This document shows positions 41,142-49,911 of a stretch of 64,000 nt of DNA, in pieces (the first letter of the stretch is position 1; every line of letters starts with the position of its first letter). Under the pieces are notes generated by a model. The model had not been told where the DNA came from and did not search any database. It saw only the letters and a program-made list of their open reading frames with translations. The stretch comes from Winogradskyella jejuensis. GTDB taxonomy: Bacteria; Bacteroidota; Bacteroidia; Flavobacteriales; Flavobacteriaceae. Position numbers and translations under genes: made by a program. The stretch is from the NCBI RefSeq assembly GCF_900129745.1, contig NZ_FQWS01000002.1, forward strand, positions 186,001-250,000, read 5' to 3'.

Positions 41142-41863
41142 TGAAACGAAAAATTATCACCACAGGAGATGGCTCTAAGACCATTCAAATTGAGGATTGG
41201 AATGAACAGTATCACTCCGTTCACGGTGCTATAAATGAAGCAAATCATGTGTTTATCAAACATGGTTTGCTTCATTTTTTTAATCAATTCGGTCATGCTG
41301 AACTTGATTCAGCATCTCATCATAATTCTTTATTTGATAATAATAATCAAGAAATTTCAATCCTCGAAATAGGTTTCGGCACAGGTCTTAATGCATTTTT
41401 AACGTTAATTGAAGCCGAAAAATTAAAGAAGACTATAAGTTATGTCGGCGTAGAAGCCTACCCAGTTAAGCAAGAAGAAATTGAAGTTTTGAATTATGTC
41501 GATTTAATTTCAACTCAACATCAAACCAAATTTGAGCTGCTTCATACGTCTCCGTGGGATGAAGTCATCACTGTTTCAAAATATTTTCAACTTAAAAAAG
41601 AAGAAAAGTTTTTTAAAGACATTTCTGCTATTTCAAAATTTGATATCGTTTATTTTGATGCTTTCGGAGCTCGTGTTCAACCAGATTTATGGACCGAAGA
41701 TATTTTCAGATTAATGTATCACGCCATGAAACCCAGTAGTGTATTAGTGACCTATTCTGCTAAAGGAAGTGTTAGGCGTGCTATGCAATCTGTGGGTTTT
41801 GAAGTAGAGCGACTTGAAGGACCTCCAAACAAACGCCATATGCTCAGAGCAATTAAACGTTAA
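41141..41863 (+). CDS. mnmD: tRNA mnm5s2U34 methyltransferase MnmD-type
   Basis: This 240-residue enzyme performs the last methylation of mnm5s2U34 in tRNA wobble positions. It corresponds to the methyltransferase half of MnmC as a free-standing protein. DWNEQYHSVHGAINEANHVF, the SAM-binding ILEIGFGTGLNAFLT and DAFGARVQPDLWTEDIF are family motifs, ending with GPPNKRHMLRAIK. The start is GTG overlapping the previous stop. Residues 51-60 (GHAELDSASH) are encoded by an in-frame palindromic repeat lying between the entry motif and the SAM site, and look like an insertion. Confidence 0.93.
   Translation: MKRKIITTGDGSKTIQIEDWNEQYHSVHGAINEANHVFIKHGLLHFFNQFGHAELDSASHHNSLFDNNNQEISILEIGFGTGLNAFLTLIEAEKLKKTISYVGVEAYPVKQEEIEVLNYVDLISTQHQTKFELLHTSPWDEVITVSKYFQLKKEEKFFKDISAISKFDIVYFDAFGARVQPDLWTEDIFRLMYHAMKPSSVLVTYSAKGSVRRAMQSVGFEVERLEGPPNKRHMLRAIKR
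41292..41318 (+). repeat. Palindromic repeat, type B, in frame in mnmD
   Basis: ATGCTGAA at 41295-41302 and TTCAGCAT at 41308-41315 form a perfect 8-bp inverted repeat around CTTGA. It matches the icmF copy at 28304-28330 (opposite strand) except for one compensated pair. Confidence 0.82.
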
Positions 41864-41902
41864 AACTTAACTAAATCCCATTTCTTGCAGTTTTAGCACT
41901 CG

Positions 41903-41910
41903 TATCTTTG
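41903..41910 (+). promoter_or_regulatory. -7 promoter element of the epimerase gene
   Basis: TATCTTTG followed by C, 17 bases before the GTG start, matches TAnnTTTG. Confidence 0.5.
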
Positions 41911-41926
41911 CCTAAAATTAATAATT

Positions 41927-42832
41927 GTGAGGGTTTTAATTACAGGAGCTACAGGTTTGGTAGGTAAAGAAATTGTAAAGCTTTGCCAAGAAGATGGCAT
42001 TGCCGTAAATTATTTAACCACTTCAAAATCAAAGTTAGAAACTCAGGATAATTACAAAGGCTTTTACTGGAATCCACAAAAGGGCGAAATCGATACCAAA
42101 TGCTTTGAAGGTGTTGATGCAGTTATTAACTTGGTTGGTGCCTCAATTTCTAAAAGATGGACGGATTCTTACAAAAAAGAAGTTTTAGAAAGTAGAACAA
42201 AAACTGCAGCACTGCTCAAAAAAACAATTGACGATAATAATTATCCTGTAAAACAAATTGTATCTGCGAGTGCTATTGGGGTTTATCCGTCATCAATAAC
42301 CAATTATTACGAAGAAGATTTTAATAAGATTTCTGATACGTTTTTAGGTGAAGTTGTAGAACAATGGGAAGCTGCTGTAGATGCATTTAAAGATTCTAAT
42401 ATAGATGTGTGTAAGCTAAGGATAGGGCTTGTATTATCTAATGATGGAGGTGCATTACCGGAAATTATAAAACCTATTAAGTTAGGTGCTGGAGCTGCTT
42501 TTGGTAGTGGTGAGCAATGGCAGAGTTGGATTCATGTAGAAGATTTAGCTAGTCTTTTTCTATACGCTGTTAAAGAAGGTCTTACAGGTGTTTACAATGC
42601 TGTGGCACCAAATTCTGTAACTAATGCAGAATTAACGAAGTTGTCTGCAAAAGTCTTAAAACGTCCGTTGATTTTACCAAACATTCCAAAGTTTGCAATG
42701 AAATTAGTTTTAGGAGAAATGCACATTATTTTGTTTGAAAGTCAACGTGTTAGTTCTCAAAAAATAGAGCAAGAAGGATTTCAGTTTAAATACGCTAATC
42801 TATGTCCAGCTTTGGAAGATTTATTAGGTTAA
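41927..42832 (+). CDS. TIGR01777 family epimerase-like protein (YfcH type)
   Basis: This 301-residue protein is an extended short-chain dehydrogenase/reductase. The Rossmann motif GATGLVGKEI lies at residues 7-16. AVINLVGASISKRWT and SASAIGVYPSS, where the usual catalytic Tyr is in VYP, are typical, as is KLRIGLVLSNDGGALPE. The TIGR01777 group is widespread without a proven reaction. The start is GTG at 41927. It converges on rlmF, overlapping by nine bases at the 3' end. Confidence 0.9.
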   Translation: MRVLITGATGLVGKEIVKLCQEDGIAVNYLTTSKSKLETQDNYKGFYWNPQKGEIDTKCFEGVDAVINLVGASISKRWTDSYKKEVLESRTKTAALLKKTIDDNNYPVKQIVSASAIGVYPSSITNYYEEDFNKISDTFLGEVVEQWEAAVDAFKDSNIDVCKLRIGLVLSNDGGALPEIIKPIKLGAGAAFGSGEQWQSWIHVEDLASLFLYAVKEGLTGVYNAVAPNSVTNAELTKLSAKVLKRPLILPNIPKFAMKLVLGEMHIILFESQRVSSQKIEQEGFQFKYANLCPALEDLLG

Positions 42833-43741
42833 ATCTTGAAATGTCCAAGCCACGATTCTACTTGTTTTTTGTCCCTGACCCATATCTATTGTTTTAATCG
42901 CTTTTGCGCTTACAGTTTTTAGATGCTTGTAAATACTTTTTAGGTTAGATGCTTTAGAGACTAGAGTTGTAAACCAAAGACATTGCTCACCAAAATGCTT
43001 GCTTTCAAAAATGAGGTCTTTTATAAAACGTGCTTCACCACCTTTGCACCATAATTCGTTATGCTGACCACCAAAGTTAAGTTTTAGTTCTTGTTGTTTT
43101 CCTTTTAGGTTTCTGAGCTTTCGCCTTGCCGCTTTCTTAGCGTCTTCTTCCGACGCATGGAAAGGTGGATTACACATCGTGAAGGTAATCTGCTCATTTG
43201 GATTTAGAATGCCTTCTAACTTTTTTGCACTATTAGATTGAAATTTAATAGCAATATGATTCTCTAAGCTATTTTTTGTGACGATGTCTTTCGCAAAACT
43301 AACTGCTGTTTCATCAATATCTGATGCTATAAACTGCCAACCATAAATTTTATTTCCTAAAAGTGGATAAATACAATTAGCACCAGTACCAATATCCAAG
43401 CCTTTGATGCTTGAGTTGTAAGATGAATCTTCAAGTAAATCTGCGATGTAGTGAATGTAATCTACACGCCCAGGAATAGGCGGGCATAAGTATTGTTCTG
43501 GGATGTTCCAATATTCAATATTGTAGTATAGTTTTAATAAGGCTGCATTAAGTGATTTTACAGCTTTTGGATTGAAGAAATCTACAGATAAATCACCATA
43601 TTTATTCTTTGCAACAAACGGATTAAGACTTGGGGCTACTTCAATTAATTTGTCAAAATCGTAACGTTCTCTATGTTTACTCCTTGGATGAAGTTTCGAT
43701 CTTGTTTGTTCAGGTTTATGTTTTTTAGACAAGTGGTACAA
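42824..43741 (-). CDS. rlmF: 23S rRNA (adenine1618-N6)-methyltransferase
   Basis: This 305-residue enzyme methylates A1618 of 23S rRNA at N6. The N-terminal HPRSKHRERYDFDKLIEVAP segment is typical, followed by IPGRVDYIHYIADLL, the SAM motif GLDIGTGANCIYPLLG and the amino-methyltransferase motif NPPFHAS. The basic linker KKAARRKLRNLKGKQ is also a family feature. Length matches E. coli RlmF (308). Single gene on the minus strand; its 3' end overlaps the convergent epimerase gene by nine bases. Confidence 0.95.
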   Translation of the reverse strand: MYHLSKKHKPEQTRSKLHPRSKHRERYDFDKLIEVAPSLNPFVAKNKYGDLSVDFFNPKAVKSLNAALLKLYYNIEYWNIPEQYLCPPIPGRVDYIHYIADLLEDSSYNSSIKGLDIGTGANCIYPLLGNKIYGWQFIASDIDETAVSFAKDIVTKNSLENHIAIKFQSNSAKKLEGILNPNEQITFTMCNPPFHASEEDAKKAARRKLRNLKGKQQELKLNFGGQHNELWCKGGEARFIKDLIFESKHFGEQCLWFTTLVSKASNLKSIYKHLKTVSAKAIKTIDMGQGQKTSRIVAWTFQDLT

Positions 43742-43838
43742 GTTATCAGTATTAATGTAAATTTAATACAATTCATTTATATCAAATGTTATATCATGAT
43801 AGCCAAAAGATAGTATTCGGTTCTAGGTAATACGTATT

Positions 43839-43872
43839 AAAAAAGCGTAACTAATTAAAAGTTACGCTTTTT
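43839..43872. terminator. Terminator-like hairpin upstream of rlmF
   Basis: AAAAAGCGTAACT pairs with AGTTACGCTTTTT around AATTAAA. The Crp/Fnr gene on the right ends 97 bases away and reads towards it, so it is the likely terminator of that gene. Confidence 0.75.
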
Positions 43873-43968
43873 AAGCTATTAATCAATTGGAAAATGGGGG
43901 ATATTTTCCATATTAATGCAAAATTATGATAATTAGCACTTTAGAAAATTGATGTATGATAATAAAGT

Positions 43969-44553
43969 CTACGACATAGAAATTTCTTTTCTAATTCTAC
44001 TTAAGCTTTCAGTAGTTATGCCTAGATATGACGCTATATGATAATTCTTTACACTTTTTTCAATATCTGGATAAGTATTAATGAAGTTTAAATAACGCTC
44101 TGTGGCTGTTTGAGAAATATTTGCTAAAATTCTTTTTTGAAATGCAGCAAAAGCATTTTCTAATTTTTTTCTAAAAAAGGATTCTATTTTTGGAATTTTA
44201 GAATATAGTCTTTCTTTATTTTCTTTACTAATTCTATAGAGTATAGCATCTTCAATAACTTCAATATTTAGTATGGCTTTAGAATCTGAAAAAAAACCAG
44301 TGTAATCGCTTATCCACCAATCTCTAATTGCAAATTGTAACGTATGTTCTTTGCCATATTTATCCAAATAAAAAGATCTTAAACAGCCCTCTAATGTGTA
44401 ATATTGATAGTTTACTATATCATTAGTTCTTAGTAGCAAAGCTCCTTTCTCGTAAAATACCTTTTGAAACAATGGTTCTGTAATTTCTATTTCAGATTTT
44501 GAAAGAGATAGACCTTTTAAAAGTAATTGTATTATTGAATTGTTAGCTTTCAA
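43969..44553 (-). CDS. Crp/Fnr family transcriptional regulator
   Basis: This 194-residue regulator has a cNMP-binding-type barrel (about 20-120; FYEKGALLLRTNDIVNYQYY, EDAILYRISKENKERLY) and a C-terminal winged helix with YLGITTESLSRIRKEISMS as recognition helix. It is of the short Bacteroidota type where the sensor lacks the full cAMP-contact set. It has no cysteine cluster, unlike the regulator at the left end of the window. The hairpin 97 bases past its stop is its probable terminator. Targets unknown. Confidence 0.9.
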   Translation of the reverse strand: MKANNSIIQLLLKGLSLSKSEIEITEPLFQKVFYEKGALLLRTNDIVNYQYYTLEGCLRSFYLDKYGKEHTLQFAIRDWWISDYTGFFSDSKAILNIEVIEDAILYRISKENKERLYSKIPKIESFFRKKLENAFAAFQKRILANISQTATERYLNFINTYPDIEKSVKNYHIASYLGITTESLSRIRKEISMS

Positions 44554-44617
44554 AATAGAATTTTAGATACATAAGTTACTAAAAATCTATTGTTTAGTGA
44601 AAATATTTTTTATAAAT

Positions 44618-45172
44618 CTAATTACACATATTTCTATTTAGTCCTAAATCTAAACATAATTTCTGTCGACGGATTTTTGATGTTTTTGGATTGGTTTTTA
44701 AAAACTGGATAGGGATACTTTGATTTAGCTCAATAGCATCAAAAACCGCTTTTTCATTAAGATAAAAAGCACCTGTGTAAGTTTTAGAGTTGTATTCAAA
44801 TTTGTATTCTATAAGATACATAAAAAGCTCTACGAATCTTCTGTTTCTTCCCATCCCTTCTGTATGAGAATGGTCTTCAACTTCTTTATTTGTTATTATG
44901 GCTGTTGTGTAGCTTCCATACTTTTTTATCAATGCTTTTTCGTAATAAAACAATAAACTAGATGGTAATGTGTATATCCAAACAAACAGGATAAAGGCAA
45001 TAAAAACACCGCCAAATATATAAAAGAACAGCTGGTCTTTATTTACAATTGTACCTATGTAAATTAATACCAGCCCAATGCTAATAAACAATAATCCACC
45101 AAGAATTAAAAAGAGGTGCTTTTTAATAGCTTCTATAGAAAAATTAATGCGGTCTTTTAAGGTGAGTTTCAA
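44618..45172 (-). CDS. DUF3592-like membrane protein
   Basis: This 184-residue protein has two or three membrane segments (about 18-38, 48-70) and a C-terminal soluble beta-rich part with KYGSYTTAIITNKEVEDHSH and LIEYKFEYNSKTYTGAFYL, the pattern of DUF3592-type proteins. Function unknown. Single gene, with the htpG terminator just downstream on the same strand. Confidence 0.6.
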   Translation of the reverse strand: MKLTLKDRINFSIEAIKKHLFLILGGLLFISIGLVLIYIGTIVNKDQLFFYIFGGVFIAFILFVWIYTLPSSLLFYYEKALIKKYGSYTTAIITNKEVEDHSHTEGMGRNRRFVELFMYLIEYKFEYNSKTYTGAFYLNEKAVFDAIELNQSIPIQFLKTNPKTSKIRRQKLCLDLGLNRNMCN

Positions 45173-45213
45173 ATTTCAAATTTTCACTAATGTCTGAAAA
45201 AATAGTCAATAAA

Positions 45214-45243
45214 AAAACCACCAAGTTTTCACAAGGTGGTTTT
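45214..45243. terminator. Terminator downstream of htpG
   Basis: AAAACCACC at 45214-45222 pairs with GGTGGTTTT at 45235-45243; on the minus strand a T run follows. htpG ends 25 bases to the right and reads into it. Confidence 0.75.
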
Positions 45244-45267
45244 AGTTATAATATAGCTCTCAACGCC

Positions 45268-47151
45268 TTACTTTATCATATCATAGCTTCGTTTGATGAA
45301 GTTTGTTAGCTCTTCACCCTTTAGTAAGCCTTGAGATAAGCGTGCTAGGTCTAAACTCTGATTAATTAAGCGTTCTTGCTTTTTCTTTGTTTTGGTATTT
45401 AAAATTTCACCAACCAACTCAGAATTTGTGTTAACCACAAGGTTGTACATTTCTGGCATATTACCCATACCAAACATGCCGCCACCAGTTTGTTGCATCT
45501 CCTTCATGCGGCGCATAAATTCGGGCTGTGTAATCATAAAAGGCGAAGCATTACTATCCATAGCTTCTAACTGTACCATGAATTTTTCAGAAGGAATAAC
45601 TTCTTTTAGTAACTCGTCTAGTTTTGTTTTTTCATCTTCAGACAATTTTGAAATCGAAGTATCTTCTTTCTTAATTAAATTATCAATATGGTCTGCATCG
45701 ACACGTGCAAAAGAAATCTTTTCCTTAGTGGTTTCTAGCTTTTGCATTAAGTGCGAAACGATAGGCGAATCTAATAATAAGACTTCGTAATCTTTTTCTT
45801 TAGCAGCTTCTATGTATGCGTGTTGTGCATCTTTATCTGAAGCATAAAGAATCACCATTTTGTCATCCTTATCGGTTTGCTTCGCTTTTATAGCGTTTGT
45901 CAATTCTTCAAACGTATAATACTTGCCGTCTACTGTTGGGTAAAGCGCAAAAGCGTCTGCTTTTTCGAAGAATTTTTCTTCAGAGAGCATACCGTATTCG
46001 ATGACAATTTTAATGTCGTTCCATTTGGCTTCAAAATCTTCTCGATTATTATTAAATAAGGATTTTAACTTATCGGCCACTTTACGTGTGATGTAAGACG
46101 AAATTTTCTTTACAGCACCATCGGCTTGTAAGTAACTACGAGATACGTTTAATGGAATATCTGGAGAGTCGATGACACCACGAAGCATGGTTAAAAATTC
46201 TGGTACAATACCTTCGACATTATCGGTTACAAACACCTGATTTTGGTATAATTGAATTTTATCTTTCTGAATTTGTAAATCCGCAGACATTTTTGGGAAA
46301 TACAAAATACCTGTAAGATTAAACGGGTAATCTACATTAAGATGAATGTTGAATAATGGCTCCTCAAATTGCATTGGGTACAACTCGCGGTAGAAGTTTT
46401 TGTAGTCATCAGCCTCTAAATCTGCCGGCTGTTTAGTCCATGCTGGATTTGGATTATTGATAATGTTATCTACTTCTTTTGTTGGTGCCGGGTCATCTTC
46501 CTTGGCGCCTTCGGGTTTTGGAAGTGTTTCTGTTTTGGTACCAAATTTAATTGGCACAGGCATAAACTTGTTATACTTTAATAGTAACTCTCTTATTCTA
46601 CTTTCTTCTAAGAATTCTGTAGAATCTTCAGCAATATGAAGAATAATTTCTGTACCTCTTTCGGTCTTATCGTCTTCTTCTAAAGTAAACTCTGGCGAGC
46701 TATCGCAGGTCCAATGTGCGGCAGGTGCATCTGTGTGTGATTTGGTAATAATCTCAACCTTATCTGCTACCATAAATGCAGAATAGAAACCTAGACCAAA
46801 ATGGCCAATAATACCCGCATCCTTAGCGGAATCTTTGTATTTGTCTAAGAACTCTTCAGCACCAGAAAACGCTACTTGGTTAATGTATTTTTCAACCTCT
46901 TCGGCTGTCATACCTAAACCTTGGTCGATGATGTGTAATTTTTTGGCATCTTTATCAATCTTAACTTCGATTTGCGGATTGCCGTATTCCACTTTAGACT
47001 CGCCAATGTTAGTAAGATGCTTCAATTTTAATGTGGCATCGGTGGCATTACTAATTAACTCACGAAGAAAAATTTCGTGGTCACTATATAAAAACTTCTT
47101 GATTAAAGGGAAGATGTTTTCTACTGAAACATTAATATTTCCTTTTGTCAT
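45268..47151 (-). CDS. htpG: Chaperone HtpG (bacterial Hsp90)
   Basis: This 627-residue homodimeric ATP-dependent chaperone has the Hsp90 N-terminal ATPase motifs LRELISNATDATLKLK, IDQGLGMTAEEVEKYI and GHFGLGFYSAFMVADKVEI, the middle-domain segment SADLQIQKDKIQLYQNQVFV and the catalytic-loop Arg in LNVSRSYLQAD. The C-terminal dimerisation domain ends NFIKRSYDMIK without the eukaryotic MEEVD. A Pro/Glu-rich insert at about 213-235 (EGAKEDDPAPTKEVDNI) matches what is found in Bacteroidota. Single gene with its own terminator. Confidence 0.97.
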   Translation of the reverse strand: MTKGNINVSVENIFPLIKKFLYSDHEIFLRELISNATDATLKLKHLTNIGESKVEYGNPQIEVKIDKDAKKLHIIDQGLGMTAEEVEKYINQVAFSGAEEFLDKYKDSAKDAGIIGHFGLGFYSAFMVADKVEIITKSHTDAPAAHWTCDSSPEFTLEEDDKTERGTEIILHIAEDSTEFLEESRIRELLLKYNKFMPVPIKFGTKTETLPKPEGAKEDDPAPTKEVDNIINNPNPAWTKQPADLEADDYKNFYRELYPMQFEEPLFNIHLNVDYPFNLTGILYFPKMSADLQIQKDKIQLYQNQVFVTDNVEGIVPEFLTMLRGVIDSPDIPLNVSRSYLQADGAVKKISSYITRKVADKLKSLFNNNREDFEAKWNDIKIVIEYGMLSEEKFFEKADAFALYPTVDGKYYTFEELTNAIKAKQTDKDDKMVILYASDKDAQHAYIEAAKEKDYEVLLLDSPIVSHLMQKLETTKEKISFARVDADHIDNLIKKEDTSISKLSEDEKTKLDELLKEVIPSEKFMVQLEAMDSNASPFMITQPEFMRRMKEMQQTGGGMFGMGNMPEMYNLVVNTNSELVGEILNTKTKKKQERLINQSLDLARLSQGLLKGEELTNFIKRSYDMIK

Positions 47152-47237
47152 GATTATTTGTGTTTTGAGTTATCAAATTAATTCGATACTACTAAGACAA
47201 CAAAAATGCCAATTGAAGATTAGTGACAAGATGACAT

Positions 47238-47268
47238 AAAAAAGCCATTCAACTAGAATGGCTTTTTT
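47238..47268. terminator. Terminator between S9 peptidase and htpG
   Basis: GCCATTC pairs with GAATGGC around AACTA, with A6 and T6 flanks. On the minus strand it ends the S9 peptidase gene. Confidence 0.85.
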
Positions 47269-47270
47269 AA

Positions 47271-49727
47271 TTACTTTCCTTTTACTTTAGAGGGTTTATT
47301 TTCGATTTTTTTGTCCTCTTTTTTCTTGTTTTTCACATGTTTGTCTAACCATTGGTCTTGCTCCCAAAGCATGTGCATAATAGACTCTTTTGCTCTATAG
47401 CCATGACTTTCTTTAGGTAACATCACTAGCCTTACTGGCGCTCCTAATCCTTTTAGGGCATTAAAATAGCGCTCACTTTGTAATGGATATGTTCCTGAAT
47501 TATTATCGGCAACACCATGTATTAAAAGTAGTGGTGTTTTCATTTTGTCTGCGTGCATAAAAGGAGACATGCTATAGTATATTTCTGGAGCTTCCCAATA
47601 ACTGCGTTCTTCACTTTGGAAACCAAACGGCGTCAAAGTTCTGTTATACGCACCACTACGAGCAATACCTGCGGCAAATAAGTTGGAATGCGACAATAGA
47701 TTGGCCGTCATAAAGGCACCGTAACTGTGTCCACCAACAGCGACGCGGTCTCTATCGATATACCCTAAATTGTCAACTGCATCAATAGCTGCTTTACCGT
47801 TGGCTACCAGTTGTTCTCTAAACGAATCATTTGGTTCTTCAGAACCTTCACCAACAATAGGAAAGGCTGCATCGTCTAAAACCACATAGCCGCGAGTTAC
47901 CCAATAAATTGGTGAACCCCAATATGGATATATGAACTCATTGGCATTAGATGTGCTTTGAGAGGCACTAGCTTTATCTTTATACTCTCTAGGATATGCC
48001 CATAAAATCATAGGATATTTTTTTCCTTCTTCATAGTCTAATGGTAAGTAAAGTGTACCGTCTAAGTCTAAACCGTCATCACGTTTATAGGTAATTACGC
48101 GTTTGTTTACCTTTTCAAGACTTTTAAATGGATTATCAAAAGATGTTATGGCTTTAAGGTTATTTTTCTTTTTGATGTTTCTGATATAATAGTTTGGATA
48201 TTCTGTAGGCGACTCAATACGTACAAGAATTTCACCTTTTTTCATATCTATTGCAGAACTGAGATTTTCTACTTTATCGGTGTAAGTTGAGGTGTATAAT
48301 CGCTTGGTTTCATTAGATGTTACATCATATTCATCTACAAACGGAAATTGACCGTCTTTTGTATAACCATCTCCCATTAAGTAAAGCTTTTTGCCATCCA
48401 TTTCTAACGTATAACGGCCATACTCATTTTTTGAATTGACAAAGCTTCCGGGATTGCTATAAACATCTTGATAATTTCTGTCAGAAATAATTTTAGGAGT
48501 TTGGCTAGCATCAGAAGGATTAAACAAATACGTTTTGGTATTTCTTGTATTCCACCATCGATCGTATGCTATGGCAACATTATCATTACCCCAGTTTATT
48601 CCAGCAAATCGTTGTTTTGTTTTTAAAAGTAATTCTGGTTTACCATTAAAAGGTGCATCTGTTTGGTACACTGCATCTCTGTACTCGACATCAACAGAAG
48701 GGTCTCCTTGGTCTAACGCTTCCGCCCAGACAAGCGTTGCTGGTTTATCGGCTCTCCACGACATATTACGTTTACCAAGTCTCGTGGCCATAAAACCTTT
48801 TGGTCTTACTTCGTCAAGGGGAACATCGTTAACCGTTTTTATTGCATTCCCGTTTGTGTCGTAAATAACACTTTCATTAGGAAACCTTGAATACGTCACT
48901 AAATACGAAAACGGTCTTTTAATTTTTGTAATCATTACATAATTACCATCTGGTGAAAAACTAATGCCACGATACATCGCAGAAGGTAAAAAATCTTCAG
49001 CGGCTCCATTGATAGATACCTTTTTAATTTCAGAATGCGCCAATTGCTCAAAATTAAACTCGTCATTAGGTGTTTTTAATAAATCTTGATAGGTTCTGTT
49101 CTGGGCTTTAGAGCCATCGCTTACGGAAATTGTTGGTCCTGTTGGTACGGCAATGGACGTATTTATCAATGGTTTTCTGTCTGAAGGAAGTGTTTTAACT
49201 AATAGATGTTTATTGTCTTTAAACCAGCTAATGGTGCTACCCATATTTGCATTTACATTGGTGTCTGTAATTTTTGAAGCTTTTGCGGCTTTAACATCTA
49301 GAATCCAAACTTCGACACCTGTATTAGTAGTATTTAAGCATGCAATCATAGACTCGTCTGGCGACCAGCTAAATCCAGATAATCTTGGATTTTCTGGAAG
49401 GCCAATAACTTGTTTTGCCGAATCATCCGTCGTTTTTTTGACTTTAAGATTGTTATAAAATGTGGTACGGCTACCTATATTGGTTACAGGATTAATACGT
49501 AATCCTGCTAGGCGCATTTCTGTTTCAGATAATTCCTCAATTGATTTATACTGATTTCTGTAGATAAGTACTATGTATTCGCCCTTACTATCAATTTGAA
49601 CACCAGGCGCTAAATCGACATCGGCTAATTCTAATATGTCCTTAGGTGGGGTTTGATAATTTAGACTTGTTTGCGCATAGTTAAAACAAACAAAGAAAAA
49701 AAAGAAGTATTTAATGATGGTTTTCAT
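47271..49727 (-). CDS. Prolyl-oligopeptidase family S9 peptidase
   Basis: This 818-residue exported serine peptidase has a signal peptide (IIKYFFFFFVCFNYAQT). A beta-propeller (about 110-540; FSWSPDESMIACLNTTNTG, ISFSPDGNYVMITKIKRPF) precedes the alpha/beta-hydrolase domain (about 570-800). The nucleophile elbow is VAVGGHSYGAFMT, the acid is in LIHGVADNNSGTYPLQ, and the His in KESHGYRAKES. The arrangement is that of the plant-type glutamyl endopeptidase subgroup of S9. A basic tail (KKKEDKKIENKPSKVKGK) ends it. It degrades peptides in the envelope. Two palindromes lie in the divergent region upstream. Confidence 0.92.
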   Translation of the reverse strand: MKTIIKYFFFFFVCFNYAQTSLNYQTPPKDILELADVDLAPGVQIDSKGEYIVLIYRNQYKSIEELSETEMRLAGLRINPVTNIGSRTTFYNNLKVKKTTDDSAKQVIGLPENPRLSGFSWSPDESMIACLNTTNTGVEVWILDVKAAKASKITDTNVNANMGSTISWFKDNKHLLVKTLPSDRKPLINTSIAVPTGPTISVSDGSKAQNRTYQDLLKTPNDEFNFEQLAHSEIKKVSINGAAEDFLPSAMYRGISFSPDGNYVMITKIKRPFSYLVTYSRFPNESVIYDTNGNAIKTVNDVPLDEVRPKGFMATRLGKRNMSWRADKPATLVWAEALDQGDPSVDVEYRDAVYQTDAPFNGKPELLLKTKQRFAGINWGNDNVAIAYDRWWNTRNTKTYLFNPSDASQTPKIISDRNYQDVYSNPGSFVNSKNEYGRYTLEMDGKKLYLMGDGYTKDGQFPFVDEYDVTSNETKRLYTSTYTDKVENLSSAIDMKKGEILVRIESPTEYPNYYIRNIKKKNNLKAITSFDNPFKSLEKVNKRVITYKRDDGLDLDGTLYLPLDYEEGKKYPMILWAYPREYKDKASASQSTSNANEFIYPYWGSPIYWVTRGYVVLDDAAFPIVGEGSEEPNDSFREQLVANGKAAIDAVDNLGYIDRDRVAVGGHSYGAFMTANLLSHSNLFAAGIARSGAYNRTLTPFGFQSEERSYWEAPEIYYSMSPFMHADKMKTPLLLIHGVADNNSGTYPLQSERYFNALKGLGAPVRLVMLPKESHGYRAKESIMHMLWEQDQWLDKHVKNKKKEDKKIENKPSKVKGK

Positions 49728-49814
49728 AGTGTGTTGATTTTTAGTCTTAAAGTTGCTTGGTAAGTTAATAAAAATGAATAGTTAGGCTTCTTTATGATGT
49801 GTTAAAATAGAACT

Positions 49815-49849
49815 GTTTGCAAACATTATCAGTTATTATGCATGCATAA
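49815..49849. promoter_or_regulatory. Two palindromes in a divergent control region
   Basis: GTTTGCAAAC at 49815-49824 and TTATGCATGCATAA at 49836-49849 are perfect palindromes, centres 23 bp apart, between the divergent S9 peptidase and KAS III genes. They may bind a dimeric regulator. Confidence 0.4.
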
Positions 49850-49880
49850 CGAATGCAAGCTTCGATAGCCTTTAAATGGT

Positions 49881-49888
49881 TAAATTTG
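49881..49888 (+). promoter_or_regulatory. -7 promoter element of the KAS III gene
   Basis: TAAATTTG followed by C, 23 bases before the ATG, matches TAnnTTTG. Confidence 0.55.
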
Positions 49889-49911
49889 CAGTTCCCTTTA
49901 AAAATTAAAAT

